A DNA stretch of 64,000 bases from Streptomyces cyaneofuscatus (GTDB lineage Bacteria; Actinomycetota; Actinomycetes; Streptomycetales; Streptomycetaceae). Both the position numbers and the translations under genes were made by a program. Below the pieces are notes generated by a model. That model was given only the letters and a program-made list of their open reading frames with translations. It did not search any database and was not told where the DNA came from. The stretch lies in assembly GCF_000718135.1 (NCBI RefSeq), contig NZ_JOEM01000007.1:1-64000 (forward strand), given 5' to 3'. Shown here in pieces: positions 40,575-49,611 of this stretch (its first letter is position 1; the number at the start of each line of letters is the position of its first letter).

Positions 40575-41996
40575 TCATGCAGGCCCGAAGACTTTGCCGG
40601 GGTTGAGAATCCCGGCCGGGTCGAGAGCACGCTTCACCGCGCGATGCATCTCCAGCACGGCGGGGCCGAGTTCACGGGTGAGGCCGGGACGCTTGAGCAG
40701 TCCCACACCGTGCTCGCCGGTCACCGTCCCGCCCAGTTCAAGGGCGTCCGCGATGATGTCGTCGAACGCCGCGCGGGCTCGGACCTGAGCCGCCGCGTCA
40801 CCGTGTTCCGTCACCAGCAGCGGATGCAAGTTGCCGTCGCCGACGTGCGCGATGTTAGCGATGGTGATCCGGTGCCTCTCCGCGGTCCGGTCGATGCGGG
40901 CCAGCATCTCCGCCACCGCCCCGATGGGCACACAGACGTCCTCCGTGAGTACCGGCCCCAGCCGCTCGAGCGCAGGGAAGGCCAGTCGGCGGGCCGCGAA
41001 GAGGATCTCGGCCTCTTCGGCTGTCTCCGACCGGTCCGCCCAGGTGGAGCCGGCCTCGCGGAAGCAGTCGACGATGCGGCGGGCACCGTCCTCGGCGGCC
41101 GGGCCCTCATCGTCGAAGCGGGCCAGAAGGACCACGTCCGCCTCGGCGGAGAGCCCCATGTTCTTCCAGGCGTCGACCGCGCGAAGACAGTGCCGGTCGA
41201 CGAGTTCCAGCGCGGCCGGCCGTAGCCCGGCGGCAGCGGTCGCACGCACCGCATCACCGGCCTGCGCGACGCTGTCGAAGTAGCCGATGGCGGTCACGCC
41301 GACCGGGGGCAGTCGTCGCAGCCGGACCGTGATCTCGGTGACGACGCCAAGCGTGCCCTCGGCGCCCACCATGAGGCCCACAAGGTCGTAGCCGGCGACT
41401 CCCTTCGACGTACGGCGCCCGAGCCGGACCACCTCGCCCGTGCCGGTCACGACCTCCAAACCGAGGACGTAGTCGCGCGTGACGCCGTACTTGAGGCAGC
41501 ACACTCCGCCGGCGTTCGTCGCGACATTCCCTCCGATGGTCGACCAGGGCGAACTGGCGGGGTCAGGCGGGTACCACAGGCCGAGCGTCGCTACGTGGGC
41601 GCGCAGGTCGTCGTTGACCGCACCGGGCTGCACGACGGCGATGCGCTCCAGCTCGTCGACCTCCAGCACCCGATCCATGCCGTCCAGCGCGAGGATCACG
41701 CAGCCTTCGACAGCATTGGCGCCCCCTGACAATCCAGTACCGGCGCCGCGGGCGACCACCGGGACGCTTTGCTCCAGGCAGGCACGAACCACGGTGCGGA
41801 CCTCGTCGGTGCTCTTGGCTCGCACGACGGCCACCGCTCGGCCGACAGGCGCCCACACCGCCTGGTCGTGGGAGAGACCGGCGACGATGTCCGGATCAGT
41901 CACCACCCGGCCGGCGGGCAGCCGTCGCCTGAGTACTCCGGCGATACCCACGGCAGGGGTCGTCGCGCCGGCGAAGTCCCGCTCGGTCACCCGCAC
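40575..41996 (-). CDS. FAD-linked oxidase, GlcD/D-lactate dehydrogenase type
   Basis: 473 aa, the usual length. The FAD-binding PCMH domain has VVARGAGTGLSGGANAVEGC, YPPDPASSPWSTIGGNVATN, GYDLVGLMVGAEGTLGVVTE; the C-terminal domain has NIAHVGDGNLHPLL (metal/substrate His) and TVTGEHGVGLLKR, closing DPAGILNPGKVF. Enzymes of this group oxidise glycolate, D-lactate or other 2-hydroxy acids, passing electrons to quinone or ferredoxin-type partners. No GlcE/GlcF subunits are adjacent, so it may act alone. Start GTG 41996. It lies downstream of the esterase/amidohydrolase pair on the same strand. Confidence 0.9.
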   Translation of the reverse strand: MRVTERDFAGATTPAVGIAGVLRRRLPAGRVVTDPDIVAGLSHDQAVWAPVGRAVAVVRAKSTDEVRTVVRACLEQSVPVVARGAGTGLSGGANAVEGCVILALDGMDRVLEVDELERIAVVQPGAVNDDLRAHVATLGLWYPPDPASSPWSTIGGNVATNAGGVCCLKYGVTRDYVLGLEVVTGTGEVVRLGRRTSKGVAGYDLVGLMVGAEGTLGVVTEITVRLRRLPPVGVTAIGYFDSVAQAGDAVRATAAAGLRPAALELVDRHCLRAVDAWKNMGLSAEADVVLLARFDDEGPAAEDGARRIVDCFREAGSTWADRSETAEEAEILFAARRLAFPALERLGPVLTEDVCVPIGAVAEMLARIDRTAERHRITIANIAHVGDGNLHPLLVTEHGDAAAQVRARAAFDDIIADALELGGTVTGEHGVGLLKRPGLTRELGPAVLEMHRAVKRALDPAGILNPGKVFGPA

Positions 41997-42115
41997 ACCT
42001 CCAGAGAAGTTGTCTCACACATGAATGCGACATGGATGGCACCCGCGCTGGGCGGCGGCGCGGGCCCGCGAGCGCCACCCAGCGCGCCAGTCAGGCAGTG
42101 CCGTGGCGGTCAGGG

Positions 42116-42970
42116 TTACTGGGCACGGCAGGTCCTGAGATAGCTGAGGAACGATGCCTGCAGCCCGGTCACGTGCGTTTCGTGCATGAGTGCGCTGGTG
42201 ACGGATCCGCTGCGTGAGGGGATGCGGTGAAGGAACGTGGCCGCGTTCTTCGCGAGATTCTGGTAGACCGCCAGGTCTCCGAGGATCTCCCGGTCGTTGA
42301 AGGTCACGTGAAGCTTGGCAGCAGGCAGGGTGTCACCCATGGCTCGAAGAAGGGCGAAGACCTGGCTGTCCCCGTTGATGATGCCGGGGCTGCCCGCGCC
42401 GATGCTCTCGAAGAAGGTGCTCTTGGTGAGCCAAGCATAGAGGCTGAAGAGTCCGCCGTAGGAGTAGCCGAAGAGACCGTGACCGCTCGGGGCTGTGCCG
42501 TAGTCGCGTTCGATCCGCGGGTGCAGGTCGTCGGTGAGGAAGTTCAGGAACATGTCCCCGCGGCTGTCGCCCAGTTCAGCGAGGTAGACGTCGGCTTGTT
42601 CGCGTGTCATCGTGCCTGTTTCGATCCCCATTTCCACCGCATCGACGTACTCCTTCGCGATGGGTTCACCGGGGGGCACGAGGTCGCGGTTGCGCAGGCT
42701 TTCCCAATGCTCTGCTTCCTCGCCCGCGTAGCCCACGCTGACTTGGACGTAGGGCCGAATGGACTGCATGGGGTCCAATTGTGTGACGATGAGTGGGGCG
42801 GTCATGCCCACGGTCCAGTTGCCGTCGAGGACGTACACGACAGGTGCTTGTGCCGCGGCAGGATCGTAGTTCGGTGGCGTGGTGACCCAGACGCCGTAGT
42901 CGTGCCCACCGCTGGAGCGCATCTCGAAGTAGTCGGTGTAGGGGAGGCAGCCCTGCCACATGGTGCTCAT
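42116..42970 (-). CDS. Putative esterase (alpha/beta hydrolase, esterase D/IroE-like)
   Basis: 284 aa. YGVWVTTPPNYDPAAAQAPV and VVYVLDGNWTVGM form the oxyanion side; GLFGYSYGGLFSLYA holds the nucleophile elbow G-Y-S-Y-G; an acidic residue near NDREIL and the late His in MHETHVTGLQ complete a likely triad. No signal peptide, so cytoplasmic. ATG 42970 overlaps the amidohydrolase stop by four bases (ATGA), so the two are co-translated and probably act on the same substrate. Confidence 0.8.
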   Translation of the reverse strand: MSTMWQGCLPYTDYFEMRSSGGHDYGVWVTTPPNYDPAAAQAPVVYVLDGNWTVGMTAPLIVTQLDPMQSIRPYVQVSVGYAGEEAEHWESLRNRDLVPPGEPIAKEYVDAVEMGIETGTMTREQADVYLAELGDSRGDMFLNFLTDDLHPRIERDYGTAPSGHGLFGYSYGGLFSLYAWLTKSTFFESIGAGSPGIINGDSQVFALLRAMGDTLPAAKLHVTFNDREILGDLAVYQNLAKNAATFLHRIPSRSGSVTSALMHETHVTGLQASFLSYLRTCRAQ

Positions 42971-44193
42971 CTGAGGTCCTTCACGATTTGGCCGGCCTGG
43001 ATGACGAGGACGGCGTTGTTGGGGTCGGAGAACAGTTCTGGGTCTTCGAGCGGGTTGCCGTTCCAGAGAGTGAGGTCTGCCTGCGCGCCGGGAGTGATGA
43101 CCTCCACCTGGCCGGACAGGCCGAGAATCTCGGCGTTGGTCCGGGTCGCCGCCACGATTGCTTCCATCGGCGTTTCGAGGGCTGCACGCAGGCTGAGTTC
43201 CTTGCCCCGGCGGCCCTGGGCCGGACCGATGAGGTCGGAACCCAGCCCGATCCGTGCTCCTGCGTGCTTGGCGACGGCGAGGGCCTTCGTCATCTGCTCG
43301 CGTACGCCCTCGACTCGGTCGCGGGTCGACTCTGTGAGACCGGCTCCGGCGGTGTCGTGCAGCAGTTGCTCGACGACAGCGAACGTGGGCACGAGGGCGA
43401 CCTCGCGAGCGGCCATCAGGACCGCTGTGAATTCGTCGAGGCTGGTGCCGTGCTCGACACAGCGCACCCCGGCCTCGACCGCATTGCGTATGCCCTCGTT
43501 GTTGTGGGCGTGAACGGTCACATAGGTGTTCCGTGCCGCAGCTTCTTGAACCGCAGCGGCGATCTCTTCGACGGTGAACTGGGTGTCGGTCAGTCGATCA
43601 TGTGCGCCCACCACTCCGCCGGTGACGCAGAGCTTCAGGAAGGAGGCTCCGCGACGGAAGGCTTCGCGGACGTTGCGTCGCAGCTCGTCCGCGTTGCCCG
43701 CCATCATGGAGAGGGCGCACAGGCCCGGGATGTGGTGGCTGCTCCACAGCTCGGTGGGTTCCCATTCGGCTCCGTAGTAGCCGTGTCCGCCGATCTGGCA
43801 CTGAACAGGTCCGCACGACAGGACGCGCGGCCCTCTGACCTTGCCCTTCGCGATCGCGGTGACGACACCGCCGTCGATCCCGCCGGTGTCACGGACGGTG
43901 GTGAAGCCGGCGTCGAGCGTCGCGCCGGCCGTGGCGAAGATGTCCGCCGCGATCTCGGCGGCGCTTACCTGAAACGAGAAGTGCGGCTGGATCGGGCTCG
44001 AAAGGCCCAGGTGAACGTGAGCGTCGATCAGGCCGGGCGTCATCGTCAGTCCCTCGGCGTCGAGACGCTCGCCGTGCGCGCTGGAGGCGCCGGGCCGGGT
44101 GATGCGGCCGTTCTCGACAGTGATGTCGTTGTTGCTGGGATCGCGCCCCGATCCGTCGATGACCGCCGCTCCGACTACATGTACAGGTCCCAT
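42967..44193 (-). CDS. Amidohydrolase (imidazolonepropionase/prolidase-like)
   Basis: 408 aa. The metal-binding start LTMTPGLIDAHVHLGLSS (HxH), lysine region GASFLKLCVTGGVVGAHDRL, YVTVHAHNNEGIRNAVEAGV with metal His, VRCVEHGTSLDEFTAVL and IGLGSDLIGPAQ (catalytic Asp) give a complete TIM-barrel amidohydrolase; the end GAQADLTLWNGNPLEDPE is typical of the Xaa-Pro-dipeptidase-like branch. GGAGGATCGACT precedes ATG 44193. Divergent from the TetR gene, which likely controls it and the esterase. Confidence 0.88.
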   Translation of the reverse strand: MGPVHVVGAAVIDGSGRDPSNNDITVENGRITRPGASSAHGERLDAEGLTMTPGLIDAHVHLGLSSPIQPHFSFQVSAAEIAADIFATAGATLDAGFTTVRDTGGIDGGVVTAIAKGKVRGPRVLSCGPVQCQIGGHGYYGAEWEPTELWSSHHIPGLCALSMMAGNADELRRNVREAFRRGASFLKLCVTGGVVGAHDRLTDTQFTVEEIAAAVQEAAARNTYVTVHAHNNEGIRNAVEAGVRCVEHGTSLDEFTAVLMAAREVALVPTFAVVEQLLHDTAGAGLTESTRDRVEGVREQMTKALAVAKHAGARIGLGSDLIGPAQGRRGKELSLRAALETPMEAIVAATRTNAEILGLSGQVEVITPGAQADLTLWNGNPLEDPELFSDPNNAVLVIQAGQIVKDLR

Positions 44194-44286
44194 AGTCGAT
44201 CCTCCGCCGTTGCGTGCCGGCTGCGACCATGTGCGAAGCAACACGGAACCGCCAACCTTTTCTTTTCCAATGGATAAACTGTGGGA
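44194..44286. promoter_or_regulatory. Divergent control region, amidohydrolase/TetR
   Basis: On the plus strand TAAACT (44275-44280) lies 6 nt before GTG 44287, a leaderless arrangement for the regulator. The A/T-rich segment CCTTTTCTTTTCCAATGG next to it is unlike surrounding DNA and is a likely operator site; its complement TTGGAAAAG could be a -35 for the minus-strand operon. Confidence 0.4.
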
Positions 44287-44883
44287 GTGGTCCTGTCAAC
44301 CTCAGAACGCAAGAGCAGCGCGCGCGAGCGACTCCTGGCACGGCTTCTCGACGCCTTCGGCGAGGCCCTTCCCCCGCCGGAGATGTCGCTCCGCGAGGTC
44401 GCCGCCCGGATCGAGACCAGCCACGCCCTGTTGCGCTACCACTTCGGGTCACTCCCGGGCGTCCTGGCCGCCATGCTCACGGCCCAGCGATCCCGTGACA
44501 ACGAGGCACTATTGGAGGCCGCCCAGCAGGGCACCTTCGACGATCTCGTCGTGGCGATCTGGCGTACTTACAGCCGGCCGGAGCAGCTGTCGCGCGCCCG
44601 CGGCTTCTTCTACGTCGTCGGACTGGCCGCGTACGGCCCCGAGGACTTCCGTGGGTTCGTGGAGTCCATCGGCGACCTCACCCTGATGCTGTCCTCACTC
44701 GCGGAACGCGAAGGGCTCGAGAAGAAGGAAGCGCAGGACGTGGCCACCGTCACCATCGCCGCGATTCGCGGCCTCCTCCTTCAGGAAATCCTGACCCCCG
44801 GAACCCGCTCGGAGGACGCGGTCGCCTTGATCCTGCGCATCAGAGAAAGCCGATCCGTTCCACGACTGCGTCCGGAGCGTTGA
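44287..44883 (+). CDS. TetR-family transcriptional regulator
   Basis: 198 aa. HTH: ARERLLARLLDAFGEALPPP, MSLREVAARIETSHALLRYH and FGSLPGVLAAML (the YHFGS motif of TetR). The ligand domain includes RARGFFYVVGLAAYGPEDFR and ATVTIAAIRGLLLQEIL. GTG 44287 fits the leaderless promoter; GTG 44281 is an alternative. It most likely represses the divergent amidohydrolase-esterase-oxidase genes in response to their substrate. Confidence 0.85.
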   Translation: MVLSTSERKSSARERLLARLLDAFGEALPPPEMSLREVAARIETSHALLRYHFGSLPGVLAAMLTAQRSRDNEALLEAAQQGTFDDLVVAIWRTYSRPEQLSRARGFFYVVGLAAYGPEDFRGFVESIGDLTLMLSSLAEREGLEKKEAQDVATVTIAAIRGLLLQEILTPGTRSEDAVALILRIRESRSVPRLRPER

Positions 44884-45147
44884 GCAAGCCTTCGCTCACG
44901 CCTGCGCGAGCCACGGCCCGTCGCTGTCGTGTCCGCAGTCGCCTCACCTCTGTGCCCTGCCTATGACCGGCATGTCCTTACGGCGGCCACCGAGCAGCAC
45001 GCGACCTGGCTTCGGAACATCCGAGGTCGCCTCGGTATATGACCTCAACAGCCAGGGGCTTCACGCCTCTGCCAGGCTCGTCGTGGGTCCTGACAGCTGG
45101 GCGTCGGCGCACACGTGCGCGACAACTGTCGGGTACGAGAACAGAAA

Positions 45148-45501
45148 GTGGCGACGCCAGTCGCCCGAACGTGGTCTTTGACCTGCGTAGTGTGCGGACA
45201 ACGGGCGAAGCGGATGGTCGGGTGCGCGCTGCTGTCCGAGCTGCGGGACCGGGCGCGGGAATCCCCCATCTCGGCGGCGCCGGGCATCGTCCGGTTCACG
45301 GTGAACGTGATCCCGGACCGCGAGCACCCGAACACTGCCGACACCCAGGAGGCGATGTGCGATGAGCACCTGGCGCTCGCGCACGCGGTGCACTGCGCAC
45401 CCGGTGCGCACCGAATCCAGCCGGTGGGCACCGCGATGGGCGCCATCGTCGACTCGGTGCGCTCCGTTCGGTGGACGTGCTGCGCAGGGGATGACGGTTG
45501 A
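45148..45501 (+). CDS. Hypothetical cysteine/histidine-containing protein
   Basis: 117 aa: WSLTCVVCGQRAKRMVGCAL has a CxxC, and AMCDEHLALAHAVHCAPGAH a second Cys/His cluster, so a zinc-ribbon-like fold is possible. GIVRFTVNVIPDREHPNTAD is a plausible beta strand pair. GTG 45148 is preferred; the frame is open to 45115. No recognised family. Confidence 0.5.
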   Translation: MATPVARTWSLTCVVCGQRAKRMVGCALLSELRDRARESPISAAPGIVRFTVNVIPDREHPNTADTQEAMCDEHLALAHAVHCAPGAHRIQPVGTAMGAIVDSVRSVRWTCCAGDDG

Positions 45502-45524
45502 AGGCAGGTGGCCGAGTAGCTGGC

Positions 45525-47084
45525 TCAGGGGGTGAGCAGTTCGGCGATCTCATGGACGAGCTCCGGGCCGAGAGAGCCCCAGCCATCCTTGTAGCCGTAC
45601 ACAGCCCCCAGGCTGCGGGCGTCGTAGTCGCCGTTCAGGATGTCTATGTCGGCGGGGGTGATGAGCGACGGGTGGGGGACACCGACGGCGCCCGAGACCT
45701 TCAGCAACTCCCTGCGCAGGGTGCGCAGGTACATCGCAGCCCGGATGCCCTTCGAGGGCACGTCGATGCCACGCGCCAGCCACGGGTTCTGGGTGGCGAT
45801 GCCGGTGGGGCACTTGTCGGTGTGGCATTTCTGGGCCTGGATGCAGCCGATGGACAGCATCGCCTCACGGCCCACGTTGATCATGTCGACGCCGAGGGCG
45901 AACGCGACGACGGCGTTCTCGGGCAGGCCGAGCTTGCCGGAGCCGATGAAGGTGATGTCGTCGGTCAGGTCCCGCTCGGCGAACACGCCGTAGACGCGGG
46001 AGAAGCCCATACGGAACGGCAAGGACACCGAGTCGGCGAAGATCAGAGGAGCCGCCCCGGTGCCGCCCTCGCCACCGTCGACGGTCACGAAGTCGACCCC
46101 TCTCTCGCCCCGCTCCATCAGGGTGGCGAGTTCCTCCCAAAAGTCCATCTCCCCGACGGCGCTCTTGATCCCGACCGGCAATCCAGTCTCCGTAGCCAAC
46201 AGCTCCACGAAGTCGAGCATCGAATTGACGTCGTGGAACGCGGTGTGCCGCGACGGCGAAACGCAGTCCTTGCCTGCGGGAATGTCGCGGATCCCGGCAA
46301 TCTCGTCGGTCACCTTTACACCCGGCAGCATGCCGCCGAGCCCCGGCTTCGCGCCCTGCGAGAGCTTGATCTCGATCGCCTTAACGGGCGCGCCCGCGAC
46401 CACGGACTTGAGCTTGTCGAGGTTGAACGTCCCGTCCTCGTTACGGCATCCGAAGTACGACGTACCGATCTGGAAGACGAGGTCCCCGCCGTTGAGGTGG
46501 TAGGGCGACAGGCCGCCCTCGCCGGTGTTCTGCATCGTCCCGGCCAGCGCCGCGCCTTTGTTGAGCGCCGTGACGGCCGCGCCGGACAGCGAGCCGAGGC
46601 TCATCGCCGAGATGTTGATGACGCTCGCCGGGCGGAACGCCTTGGCGCGGCCGCGCGGTCCGCCGAGTACCTTGGCAGAGGGCAACGCCGCCTGCGGGTC
46701 GCTCAGATCGGGCAGCACATCGGCGAACGTACGCTGCTTCACGTATGCATGACCCTGTATGTGCTCGATGTCGTTATCGGTGCCGAACCCGACGTAGTTG
46801 TTCTCACCCTTCGCCGACGCGTAGATCCAGCTGCGCTGGTCACGGCTGAAGGGACGCTCCTCATCGTTGGACGTCACGATGTACTGCCGTAGCTCGGGGC
46901 CGATCGTCTCCAGCACATACCTGGCGTGTCCCACCAGGGGGAAGTTCCTCAGCAGCGCGTGCTTCTTCTGCACGAGGTCGCGGGCGGCCACCAGCGCCAA
47001 CCCCGTGGCGGCTGCCGCACCTATGCTCCGAGCACGCACGATAGAAGTTCCTCTCCCAGACTGTCCGATCCTCACGGTGGCCAT
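45525..47084 (-). CDS. FMN-binding glutamate synthase-family protein
   Basis: 519 aa. One N-terminal hydrophobic helix (AAAATGLALVAARDL) is followed by a GltB-like FMN barrel: INISAMSLGSLSGAAVTALN, GTMQNTGEGGLSPYHLNGGD, IKLSQGAKPGLGGMLPG, FVTVDGGEGGTGAAPLIFAD, and the Cys motif CIQAQKCHTDKCPTGIATQN that could hold a 3Fe-4S cluster as in GltS. The amidotransferase domain is absent. Family members are annotated archaeal-type or membrane-associated glutamate synthases of unclear substrate. About 100 bp separate it from the upstream acetolactate-synthase-like gene on the same strand. Confidence 0.88.
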   Translation of the reverse strand: MATVRIGQSGRGTSIVRARSIGAAAATGLALVAARDLVQKKHALLRNFPLVGHARYVLETIGPELRQYIVTSNDEERPFSRDQRSWIYASAKGENNYVGFGTDNDIEHIQGHAYVKQRTFADVLPDLSDPQAALPSAKVLGGPRGRAKAFRPASVINISAMSLGSLSGAAVTALNKGAALAGTMQNTGEGGLSPYHLNGGDLVFQIGTSYFGCRNEDGTFNLDKLKSVVAGAPVKAIEIKLSQGAKPGLGGMLPGVKVTDEIAGIRDIPAGKDCVSPSRHTAFHDVNSMLDFVELLATETGLPVGIKSAVGEMDFWEELATLMERGERGVDFVTVDGGEGGTGAAPLIFADSVSLPFRMGFSRVYGVFAERDLTDDITFIGSGKLGLPENAVVAFALGVDMINVGREAMLSIGCIQAQKCHTDKCPTGIATQNPWLARGIDVPSKGIRAAMYLRTLRRELLKVSGAVGVPHPSLITPADIDILNGDYDARSLGAVYGYKDGWGSLGPELVHEIAELLTP

Positions 47085-47193
47085 CTACCCCGCGCCGCGG
47101 AGATGCCACGCGATGCCGCAGATCCGAGGGCGCCGCCCCTGCAGGAGGGCCGCCACGCGGCCCGTACGACGGTAGGGCCGAGCCGCGGGCGGG

Positions 47194-48879
47194 TCAGAGC
47201 GCCGAGTCGAGGTGCCCGAGGTGCTCGATGAGGTTCATGTTCTCGGCATAGTCCACCGGGCAATTGATGATTGACACTCCCGGGTCCGCCAGTGCCTCAC
47301 GGAGCGTCGGCAAAAGCTCCCCGGCGGACTCGATGTGGTAGCCCTTCGCGCCGAAGCTGCGGGCGTACTGGACGATGTCCGGGTTGCCGAAGTCGATGTT
47401 GGAGTGTTCCCCGGCCTCCAAGTCCATCTTCCACTTGATGAGCCCGTAGCCGTTGTCCTCCCAGATCAGCACGGTCAGCGGGATGTTCTCCCGAACCGCC
47501 GTCTCGATTTCCTGGGAGTGCATGAGGAACGAGCCGTCGCCGACAGCCGCCAACACCTTCGTCTGCGGCCTGGCGAGCTGAACCGCGAGCGCGCCGGGCA
47601 GCGAGAAGCCCATGGTGGACAAGCCGTTGGAGATGAGGCAGGTGTTCGGCGCGTACGTCGGGTAGAGCCGGGCCATCCACATCTTCAGCGCGCCGGTGTC
47701 GACCAGCACGATGTCGTCGCGCCCGAGCGCGGCGCGGGTGTCGGCGATGACGCGCTGCGGGGCGAGCGGGTAGCGCTCGTCAGCCGCGCCCTGCTCGAGC
47801 TCCTTGGCCAGCAGCGTGCGGATAGCCGCGGTGTCCTCGTCGTCGATGGTCCAGCGCAGGCCGTCGAGTTCCGTGGCGAGGGCGTCGAGGGAGGCGGAGA
47901 TGTCGCCGATGATGCCGACGTCGACCGAGTAGCTGTCGTCCACTTCCGCCGGGACGCGGTGGATATGGATGATCTTCTTGTCACCGTCCGGGTTGATCCG
48001 GGACGGGTCGAACTCCTGCAGCTCGTAGCCGACGGCGATGACGACGTCGGCCTCCTCGAACCCGAAGTTGGTGTAGTCGCGCCGCATGAAGCCGAACGTG
48101 CCGGTCGCACACGGGTGGTCGTCGGGCAGGACGCCCTTGCCGTGGAAGGTGGTCGCCGTCGACACGTCGAGTGCGGTGGCGAACGCAGCCAGCGACTCCT
48201 CAGCGCCGCCGCGCGCCGCGCCGTGTCCGGCGAGGATCACCGGCCGGCGGGCCTCCCGCAGCAACTCCCCCGCCCGCTTGATCTGCTTCGGGGACGGTGC
48301 CTCGGGCTGCACGATGTTCCTGGGCAGCGGACGCAGGTCCGAGCCGTCCGTCGCCTCATCGACGTCCTCGGGCACGGCAAGGTAGACGGCACCGGGCCGC
48401 TCGGACTCCGCGGTCTTGAACGCTCGCCGCACCATCTCGGGAATGGCCTGGGTAGCCGGGACCTCCGCCGACCACTTCGTGACCGGGGTGAACATGCTCA
48501 CCAGGTCCACGAACTGGTGGGACTCCTTGTAGTTGCGCTCCTTGCCGACCTGCGCGGTGATCGCGACAACGGGCGTGCTGTTCGTCATAGCGTCGGCCAC
48601 GCCCAGCATCAGGTTGATCGCGCCGGGCCCCAGCGTCGCGGACATCACACCCGCCGAGCCGGTGAGTCGACCGTGCATCTCCGCCATGAAAGACGCGGCC
48701 TGCTCGTGCCGGGTGAGGACGTAGCGGATCTTCTCCGAGCGGGCGAGGGCATTGGTGAAACGGATGTTCTCCTCGCCGGGTACGCCGAACACCACCTCGA
48801 CGCCCTCGTTCTCCAAGCAGCGAACCAGGAGTTCGGCCGCTCCGTCGGGGGTCTGCTTCGGGTGCTCGGCGTCGCTCAC
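47194..48879 (-). CDS. Acetolactate synthase-like thiamine-diphosphate enzyme
   Basis: 561 aa with the three ThDP-enzyme domains: VEVVFGVPGEENIRFTNALA with catalytic Glu region YVLTRHEQAASFMAEMHGRL (residues ~30-75), the central domain AGELLREARRPVILAGHGAA, and the ThDP/Mg site VLAAVGDGSFLMHSQEIETA with WEDNGYGLIKWK. The FAD-site residues of anabolic IlvB are poorly conserved, so it resembles catabolic AlsS-type acetolactate synthase. Start ATG 48879. Adjacent to the GltS-like gene, so it may belong to a carbon/nitrogen overflow unit. Confidence 0.88.
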   Translation of the reverse strand: MSDAEHPKQTPDGAAELLVRCLENEGVEVVFGVPGEENIRFTNALARSEKIRYVLTRHEQAASFMAEMHGRLTGSAGVMSATLGPGAINLMLGVADAMTNSTPVVAITAQVGKERNYKESHQFVDLVSMFTPVTKWSAEVPATQAIPEMVRRAFKTAESERPGAVYLAVPEDVDEATDGSDLRPLPRNIVQPEAPSPKQIKRAGELLREARRPVILAGHGAARGGAEESLAAFATALDVSTATTFHGKGVLPDDHPCATGTFGFMRRDYTNFGFEEADVVIAVGYELQEFDPSRINPDGDKKIIHIHRVPAEVDDSYSVDVGIIGDISASLDALATELDGLRWTIDDEDTAAIRTLLAKELEQGAADERYPLAPQRVIADTRAALGRDDIVLVDTGALKMWMARLYPTYAPNTCLISNGLSTMGFSLPGALAVQLARPQTKVLAAVGDGSFLMHSQEIETAVRENIPLTVLIWEDNGYGLIKWKMDLEAGEHSNIDFGNPDIVQYARSFGAKGYHIESAGELLPTLREALADPGVSIINCPVDYAENMNLIEHLGHLDSAL

Positions 48880-49611
48880 GCTGATCGTGTCCTCTCCTGA
48901 GTTTCGGCCGCGCCGATGCGCGGGCCGGTCAGCCGCCTACCCCGGCCGGCTGGTCGGACGCCTGCGGGCCGGGGCTACGAGAAGCTCTGTTGGACCCGGG
49001 GGAGCGCCATCCGCGTCTTCGGTGACAGCTCGTTCCTCGACTCCCTCCTCCTCAGACGCCGTCGCCACCGCGTGGCGGACCGCCGACTCGTCCTGGCCGG
49101 ACCCCTGCTACCGCCTCGTCGTGCTCCTCCTCTCCGTGACCGGCACCCTGCCGCACTTCGAATCTCGGGGCTGGTGTGCTGCCAGGTGTTGTTCCAGATG
49201 GCGCGGTGGGCGGCAATGGCCTCTATTGGCTGCCCAGGCCGTGTTCCCACGGTTTGGCCGTCCGCTGTGCCCGCCCGCCATGACGGCTCCGGCACCGCGC
49301 TCCCTCCCCCGCCTCGCGATCACCCCGAACACTTTCGCGCGGGCGGGGGTGGCATACCAGCCGAAAGATCATCCGCCGGTCTGGCGGCATGCGGGGATGG
49401 GCAGGAAGGGGGAGCGCCCGCCCCGGCGCCCACAGCAACGCCAACAGCGAGGGAGGAACGAAGTGATCCCGCACGACGCCTTACGCTCATTTCCGCGTCC
49501 GAGAGGCCGTCCCGACAACCGATCCGCTCTATAACACCTCCTGCACACCGGAACGACACAACCGGAACCGAACAGAGATCCTGTCGCCGAGAACGAGGAG
49601 AGTGGGGATCA
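48880..49611. other. Gene-free region, 732 bp
   Basis: Only compositional open frames are present. It must hold the promoter for the minus-strand enzyme pair and for the LuxR gene; GAGGAG at 49594 is the ribosome site of the latter. Confidence 0.4.

Noticed and set aside
42227-44277. Two ~430-codon plus-strand frames opposite the esterase and amidohydrolase
   Set aside because: Shadows of the well-supported minus-strand enzymes.
45498-48900. Long plus-strand frames opposite the GltS-like and acetolactate-synthase-like genes
   Set aside because: Gly/Val/Asp-rich antisense frames with no domain; the minus-strand genes are unambiguous.
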